Shown here piece after piece: positions 12,801-21,800 of a stretch of DNA of 64,000 bases (its first letter is position 1; each line of letters opens with the position of its first letter). A model generated the notes under the pieces. It saw nothing but the letters and a program-made list of their open reading frames with translations, had not been told where the DNA came from and searched no databases. The DNA comes from Mimachlamys varia (taxonomy: Eukaryota > Mollusca > Bivalvia > Pectinida > Pectinidae): NCBI GenBank assembly GCA_947623455.1, contig OX392528.1:55942322-56006321 (forward strand), read 5' to 3'. Made by a program: the position numbers and the translations under genes.

Positions 12801-15800
12801 ACAGATTTTCACAGAGACCCTTGAAAAAGTACAAGAGAAAACTTAAGTAAGACCAGGCCCCGAGACCATGAAACAATCTTAGACTTAAGATTTTGCTTAG
12901 CCAATCACGTATGACGTTACTTTTCATAACGTTAATCGTGATTGGCTAAGTAAAAACCTAAAGACAAATTTAGACTTAAGATTGTTTCAAGATCCTGGGA
13001 CAAGGTGTTCCGGAGGGTAAATGTCTGCTGCTTCACCGAAGACATCCACTATTTCACATGACTCATCAAGATAGATATGGAACTGAAAATGATGTTTACC
13101 TTTTAGCAGTCTTGAGACTTCCGAGAGAGGAGATTCTCTGTACACCAGCCTGGTCACACCAATTACTTACGAAAGTAAATGGTAGGGCGATACAAAACCC
13201 CCAGATCGTGTGGTGGGCTCTTGGATCCGGATTAAAGCTGAAAATGAAAAAATACCACACTATTTTTACATTGCTTTGCATTCTTCCGTTATAATTAATT
13301 GAATTTACATATGCTTGGCATCCTTCCATTGAAATCCATTGTGAAGGCAAACGTTGTTATTGGACTGTTATGAACTTTGCTATTGGGAAGTCATCAATCC
13401 ATATTGTGGCATCATTAATTCTATTGTCGCCTACACTTGATATGCTATTCGAGAAGCGTTCGAAATAAGTAAATAAAGCACAACAATTATATCAAAATAT
13501 AAAAATAATCAGTTATCGTTTTAGCAAAAGTTGTTACAGTCTTATTACACATATTGCTGTTGCTGACAAACTTACATAAATCCCTATTGGGCTTTTATTA
13601 AGTTTGTCTTAAATAGCAATGTGTTATAGGACTGTAACAACATTTGCTAAAACAGTTATTGCTTAAATAACTTACAACATTCTCTGAAATTGCACGAAAA
13701 AGACATGTATTTACAATTTCTTACCAGCAGCACCAATTTATTGATATCATTTTGGAATCACTTCTTTGAAAACCTCAAGAATGTATATTGCTAGCAATGT
13801 CATATCTAATAAGTTTCTCGTGGCTCCTTTCTACTCCTTATCAACTAAAACGTATTAATGGATAACGTTTTTTTTTCTCATGGTTCTAATGACCATTCAT
13901 CAGACAGATTTACCAGATTTGGGGGGGGGGGGGACAAACATTAGAGAAAACCAAAGCATTAACGAAACCATGATCCGAACTCAAAACGATTAAATTAGAA
14001 GCATTAGCAAAGGAAAGATTTAAGTTAAATGTACAAGAGAATAAGACCAAATGTCTTAAAAAGAGTAAGCGTCTTCTGATTCATCAAATATACCCGCTAT
14101 GTAAATCTTGGTCACATCTGAGTAAACATTAATCCTCACAATGAAATAAGTTTTAGTTAAGCATTGAAGTGCATTGATATGGTCTTTATGGTCGATCTAA
14201 ATGACAGAGCTATGCAGACAAACTTTTTATTGCGCTTAACCATTGTGACGGCGAACCGCAATGATACTACTGACTACTAGATCTAAATAATGCTACGATA
14301 TAGCCAAAACACAATCGAATAGTGAAACAAAAATATTTGTCAAGAGGAAATTCCTGTTCATGTAATGATAGAATTTTATCATAAATGCAAATTATTTGTA
14401 CGAAATATCAAGTTCAGAATTACTATAAAGAGCTGAATACTTAAAAAATTCAAGTCTCCCTCCTTCCGTTGCAATCTCGTTGATGGAGTAACGTGTCCCT
14501 ATAAGAATGCTGCCCTAATGAAAAATCATAAATGAAAATAAACAATAAACATATTATTTAATCATTAGGCAAAACATACTGCAGCACTTAGTTTCCCTAG
14601 ATAAATGACAGCTATTTTGAAAAAGTATTTTTATAGTGAAAAAAAAAATTTAATACAAAAAAATAAGGACGCTCTTCAAATTCCTGCTTCCAAAGTCGTC
14701 ACAGAAAAAAAAGTCAAATTACATAACTGTTCAATTAAAATTTACGTATTTAAATACACACATTCGTCTATACGTTGGTATTTTATTGGAAAAAGTTGTC
14801 GATAATTTTTTATCACAATGAATAAAGTTACTTTTCTGTTTTTTTTTTTAAATGGTTGTTTCAACTAGGAAATAAGAAAATCGATTGAAAAAACTTATGC
14901 TTGCAGTCCGGAAACTTAATGTTTATGTATCATTTATTAAGTGTATGCCTTTTACGTTATTCTTGAACAGATCAAAGGAAATTAAGATAAACATTGTTAG
15001 CTTTATCAACCATAGTTTCAGGTTACCGTTACCAAAAATGGCTTTGTTTTTTTTTAAACATTACAATAATACTTACACTAAACATACTTCTTGAAATAAA
15101 AGAAAGGGATAGGATACCATTTGTTTTTGTTTGGCAAAAGAAAAGAATGTCATTCAACTTTTCAACGACTTTTTAATGGCGAGCCAAAAGAAGAAGAATT
15201 AAAGCTTGACTGTTTTCAGAAATGTAAAGCATACAGAATGAAGAGAATTGCTTCAAATACAAATTTAATCTAATATAACATAAATTATGGTTGTAATACG
15301 GTATGTGATCGAAAAACCAGAGCAATGACAGACTGGAGCGAGGTTGTGTATCGAAGATACGTCTGAGAGAAAGAACTTTCGCCCCAAAAAACAGTTAGTG
15401 TTTACTGTTGATTTTCAGAAGTTAGATTTAAAAGTTCAAAGTATTTTTGTGCCAAACACATGATATTCATATATAAAATTTCACCCGTTATCAGTATAAT
15501 GTGAAAGGGTTGGATGTTTTGCTAGGGCCTTCGGTAGTATACTTCAGTGTTGTAGCACTTCACATTAGCAAAAGATCCGGACTATCACAAGCAGTCTTAC
15601 AACAAACATACCACAATCTCCCAAATACACACACTTTCACCACACACATCCACATCGCCTACACCGGGATACCGTCCTTAAACCACACTGGCTGTTAACA
15701 GGACATAAAACAATCAAACCAAACCAATCACAAGGGGGATTACACGAACATACCACATCCTTCCAAATACACACGCACTCAACAAACATAAACACAAGTC

Positions 15801-18800
15801 GCATACTCCGGAAGGGGGAGGCCGTCCTAAATTAGCTTATCTGTTAACATTACGCTTAAACAATCAAACAAAACAAAACCAAGCCTAGCCAAAATGACAC
15901 GTTATAAAAGCTATCATGGAAACAAATCATAAGATTACAGTTTATCAAAGTTAACCGCTATGTACAGTTAATCACAAGCAATCATCAGTAAAGTATGACC
16001 AGTTCAAACATTCGATGTCATTGGCAAATATACACATCATTGAGAAATCTGGAGTAATTTAAAATGATAACCTGATAAAAAAAGATATGCTTCGTGTATG
16101 GTGCAGTTTAATTCATTTTTCGGCATACTGTTTATATTACTTAATTTAAAAGGTGCAGCACATGTGTATGTTACGTCATTTTTAATATAGCAGCAGTGCT
16201 TTTATACATTCACATTATACATTCACATTTTAAATGTACATAGCCAGATACCCTGCACCAGACTGGCTTCCCGAAAAATACCCCAGTGTATAGTTTGTTC
16301 GGTAAATATGTCCGCTAAATTGTACATTGGGACAAAAATCATTTAGAAAAAAAAAAAAACATTAATGGGTATGCCAATAATCAAACATTAGTTAAAATAA
16401 TATAGGAATTATACTGGATTGTGATATCACCTTTATGATTACCGCCGTCATTCCAATAAAAATCATTACAAACTGGAACGCATCCGTCCATACCACACTC
16501 TTTATTCCTCCCTGAAATGATAGAAATAATTCCTGATAAATCGTATCTTTTCAATCACATATGGTCGAGCTGTCGAGCTGTTTACATGAAAATCAAAGTC
16601 CAATAAAATACTTTTGTTTGTGAATTTGTTTTTGAGTCTCTTATATGTCTAGCATGTTCGTCGGGTTACTAAGAATGAATTATGAAAATATTCATGTAGT
16701 TATATGTGACGTTTTGAGCATATTATACAGCTTTGTGTACATGTGCCTCATTTGGTCATCTATCTGATGAAAGTGACAGTACATACCGTACACGTCATCG
16801 AAACGACATATATTAACTTCTTGAATGGTTACCCGTATTCATCATAGAATTCCTAACTATGTGTTACTACTGGCTTACCTCTCCCTTATTAAAGGCCCAA
16901 TATATGTAACTTCAGGAAATTTTTCGTAATTCTGAAAAATTCTGAAAAATAATCCAGTTGACAACCATTCAAAAATAAGCCTAAAACGAAGAAAAACTGT
17001 GCGGTAACTAACATGGAACTCTTGACAGAAAAATCCAAAGAATTGAAAATAATTCAGGTGGGGCCCATTTCAACAACAAGCCGAAATTAGAAGACAGTTC
17101 AAAATGGACGCGTGTTTACAAATACTGTGTTTCAACTGCTGCTGTACCGGTAACCGCCTAATCATTCATCTTGGATATTGTTGATATCAGTTAATCTTAA
17201 CTAAATTTATAAATATAAAAAGTTGTAAGGCTTGATTTTCGCTTCAAGTTTTGCCGAAAGTTACGTATATTGGGCCTTTAAGAAATTCTAGATTCAGACA
17301 TGTAAATGATTAAAAAAATGATATTTATCAAACTCTGGGTTAGAATGTTCAGGTAACGATGTTTGATGGTGTTAATTGAATATTTTCATAAGTGTACATA
17401 CTAAAGATATATTTCTATGATCCCCGAAAAGAAGGAACATATATTGACGCTTTGTCCGTCCCTACGTCTTTTTGTCTGTCTTTCCGTCCGTCCTTTTCGC
17501 GTCCAGATCAGAACTTTGCCCACAGTAAATCCAGAATCATGAAATCCTGTATGTACATCAGTTATACAAATGCGATGAGTTTCTGACTTTTGCTAATTAT
17601 TTAGCATAACTTTGACCAAACTGAAGCGAGAATCATAAAGGTGTGAACATCAGTAAAGTCAACTAATCAAACTTCAAGGTCATTGGCTCGAAGGTCATCA
17701 GGTGAAAGGACAAGTGAAAATTTACATTCAGCATATGTGTGTGTTACATCATCTATCTTAATATTTTTGTTATGACATTATGGAACAAAAATAGTCAGAA
17801 TCAAACAAGGTCAACAGGTGAACCTTTAAGGTCATCAGATAAAGGTCAAAGTTCAAGGTACATATAAATCTAAAATTAATTAACTGCTTAACATTTTGTT
17901 GTGATATAACAAAGGGAACTCGGTCAGAACTTTTAGAGGTCAACTTACCAAAACTCAAGGTCATTTGGAACAAAGGACGGTGTTCCAGTTACACCAAGAT
18001 GATATCCAGTGTGCTTAATTCAAGGGCTGCGGTCCCTTATTTAAACAGCTGTATGGTGCTGTTTTATTCATTTTTTCGGCATGCTGTATCTATTACTAAA
18101 TTTAAAAGGTGCAGCACATGTGTGTGTTACGTCATCTTTAAAGAGATAAATACTAATGCAATACACAAGTCTTGTGTCAGACAACACCGCGGAGCATCCC
18201 CTTACCTTCAGTGACTGCCTTGTGATTAAAGGGACAGAATGGTAACTAATATTATCGGGTACACAAACCTTCATATCGCCCTACCAAGAGAGCAATAAGT
18301 GTACATTGTATATTATAATATATGACTTGAATGTATATTATGTTTGTATACAGTTCACCAATACTTACTATAGCTGTGTATACGGTGCCAACAAACCCGA
18401 TAACAACGATAGACAGCCACAGTGGTATCCCAGCAACTACAACAGAAATAAATAATTATTAATGTTGCACTAAGAATTAAATAAACAATGAATAAAGTAC
18501 TATTTAGGTTTCCAATCAATGACATGAATTCATCCATGTTATAAGAATATATGATTCGTTATACAAATTTACAATTGTTATATTCTATTTTAAATGAAAC
18601 ATATTAATTCACATCATTTACTTATATTTACATTTAAAAAAAAAAGTATTGTGCTTTATTTAGTTATTTCCAACATCAAATCAAGTGTAGACAACCATGA
18701 AATTGATGACGTCACAATATAGATGATGACGTCACAATAGCAAATGTTGTTACAGTCTTATAACAAACTTTGCTTTCACAATGTACTACAATGGAAGGAT

Positions 18801-21800
18801 GCAGAGCGAATATAAACATAATACAAGAGGCCCATGGGCCTAAACGGTCATCTGACAATTGCAAACACTTATAGCAGGGACACACCCCTTAGTTCAAAAG
18901 TGTTCAAACCAGCATCATTGTCATAAACTATCTGTTCAGATCTAGAGTCGGCTACGAAATTTATTTATGGTGTTGTCAAAGCAATGAACAACATATCGGC
19001 CATGCTTGTTTTATTGTTAAAGAATCTGGTCCAGCAGTTTATAATTTCCATCCATTATCATCATATACAAAGCAGAAACTAATGGAAAAAGGATTGTTTG
19101 AAATAGTACTGAATACTGAAATACTTTTGGTACTGTATAAAATTATATGAACGCATGCTTTTGTTTTTTATTAATGATATTACAATTTAACAGAGGTGTA
19201 CCACCTTATCATTGTATAGAAAAATCAAAATGCACATTACTGATAATGGCCATACAAGTGCTCCATGCAAACTGGCCAAACTACATGTAGAGTACCCCTT
19301 TTATCTCCCATCTGGCCCATAAAGTGTTGGTCAGTCTCTTTATTTAAGATGATTGCTTTCCCAAAATGGGATTGATGTGTTATATCAAATTCTGCTAAAT
19401 TCTCCACATACAGGAATTAGGATTTAAACATTAATACTTTTCCACTTTCACAGTGCCCTGAAGACCAGTCTCCTGTATGTAAAATATGATTGTTCTTCTT
19501 CAATCACATTTGAAGTAAAGCTGAGAAAGGATTTGGGGCCCCGCCCCTCTGGCCTCTGGGACCAGATCAGTCGCATTTATATAAAATCTTATCACCTTCC
19601 CCCAATGATGCTTCACATTAAATTTGGTGCTGATCGATTCAAGCATTAAGGAGGAGGAGGATTTTAAAGCAAAAACTCAGCAAAGTTCCCCTTTTGGGGC
19701 CCCGCCCCTTTGGTCCCAGGGGTCTGATTAGCCTCATTTATATAAAATCTGATCGCCATCCCCAAATGATGTTTCACACTAAATTTGGATGCAATCCATT
19801 CAAGTAATAAGGAGGAGTAGGAATTTAAAGCAAAAATTCAGCAAAGTTCCCCTTTTCGGGCCCCGCCCCTCTGGCCCCAGGAGTCGGATCAGCCTCATTT
19901 ATAAAAAATCTTATCGCCCTCCCCGAATGATTCTTCTCACCAAATTTGGATGCAATCCATTCAAGCATTCAGAAGAAGTATAGGATTTTTAAGCAAAAAT
20001 TCAGCAAAGTTCCCCTTTTGGGGCCCCGCCCCTCTTGCCCCAAGGGTTGGATCAGCCTCATTTATATAAAATCTGATCGCCCTCCCCAAATGATGCTTCA
20101 CATCAAATTTGGATGCAATCCATTCAAGCATTAAGGAGGAGTAGGATTTTAAAGCAAAAATTCAGCAAAGTCCCCTTTTGGAGGCCCCGCCCCTCTGGCC
20201 CCAAGGGTTGGATCAGCCTCATTTATATAAAATCTGATGGCCCTCCCCAAATGATGCTTCACATAAAATTTGGATGCAATCAATTCAAGCATTAAGGAGG
20301 AGTAGGATTTTAAAGTAAAAATTCAGCAAAGTCCCCTTTTTGAGGCCCCGCCCCTATGGCCTCAGGGGTCGGATCAGCCTCGTTTATATAAAATCTGATT
20401 GCCCTCCCCAAATGATGTTTCACACCAAATTTGGATGCAATCCATTCAAGTATTAAGGAGGAGTAGGAATTTAAAGCAAAAATTCAGCAAAGTTCCCCTT
20501 TTGGGGCCCTACCCCTCTGGCCCCAGGAGTCGGATCAGCCTCATATATATAAAATCTGATTGCCCTCCCCAAATGATGCTTCACACCAAATTTGGATGTA
20601 ATCCATTCAAGTATTAAGGAGGAGTAGGAATTTAAAGCAAAAATTCAGCAAAGTTCCCCTTTTCGGGCCCCGCCCCTCTGGCCCCAGGGGTTCGATCAGC
20701 CTCATTTATATAAAATCTGATCGCCCTCCCCCAATGATGCTTCACACCAAATTTGGTGGTGATCCATTAAGAAATGAAGGAGGAGTAGCATTTTGAAATG
20801 AAAAGTTTACTGACGGCGCACGGCGCACGGCGCACGGCGGACGGCTGACGGCGGACGACGACGGACGAAGCACGATGACTATAGGTCATCCTGACCCTTC
20901 GGGTCAGATGACCTAATAAAATATACCAGTTGATATTGTATCACATACTAGAAGCGTATATAAAGAGCCCTCGTTGGTCACAAAATAGCGATAAACGTCA
21001 TGGTATACTTTTCTCCAAATTTTCGGCGAATCAACAAGTGACCCCCAAAAAGCACTAAGTCTATTTCACAACACATAAATCATACACCGAAGTGGAAAAT
21101 TTTGAAAGAAAACTGCAATAAAAAAATTATAATCACATACCTATTTGAAGCGCCAATCCAGGAGCATACAATGCTACTCCCATATAGGCAACCTGCAGGT
21201 ATGAACAAGTGAGAATAATATGTAGAGGGTCCCTTCTCAAGAGATAGCCACAATCCAATATTGGATTGGCAAGGTTACGGAGCATGAACAGAAGATATAC
21301 ATATGTGACTTCACCTATATAATTTGTAATAGATACAGTACTAAACGATATTAATAAAGTGTACCAAAGGCAAACAAAGCGGGGAAATAGAAGGACGAAT
21401 ACCAATGAACCCTTAATTACGTTGTGTGTAACTTTCAACAAGACCGGAAAGCTGTTTTATTTCAAATTAGTAATAAGTATTCTTTCTGGTTCAGAGAAAA
21501 ATGGGAAAATTTCAGCCGGTAATATCTAGATAGTTAAGTTAGCTGTCGGACATGCTTATCAGAATTATATAGTATTACATATTAAATACTGTAAATTGAT
21601 GGTGATGAAAATAAAAATTCATTATAATAATAGATAATAAAGGTCAGAAGGGGTTCACAAACATGTAACCCCTATTCCGGCAAAGTGGTCACGTGTCTTT
21701 ATGTGTCGTGTTTGTCATACATACCGTTACTAGCATCCCAATCACTGTCCCCATAGTACGTACGCCTTTGGAAAACCGAAGCTGGAGATACTGTATACAA

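Noticed and set aside
19789..20617. Series of 60-72 codon plus-strand frames with similar products
   Set aside because: They are the same frame of a 160-bp tandem repeat inside a transposon-like element.
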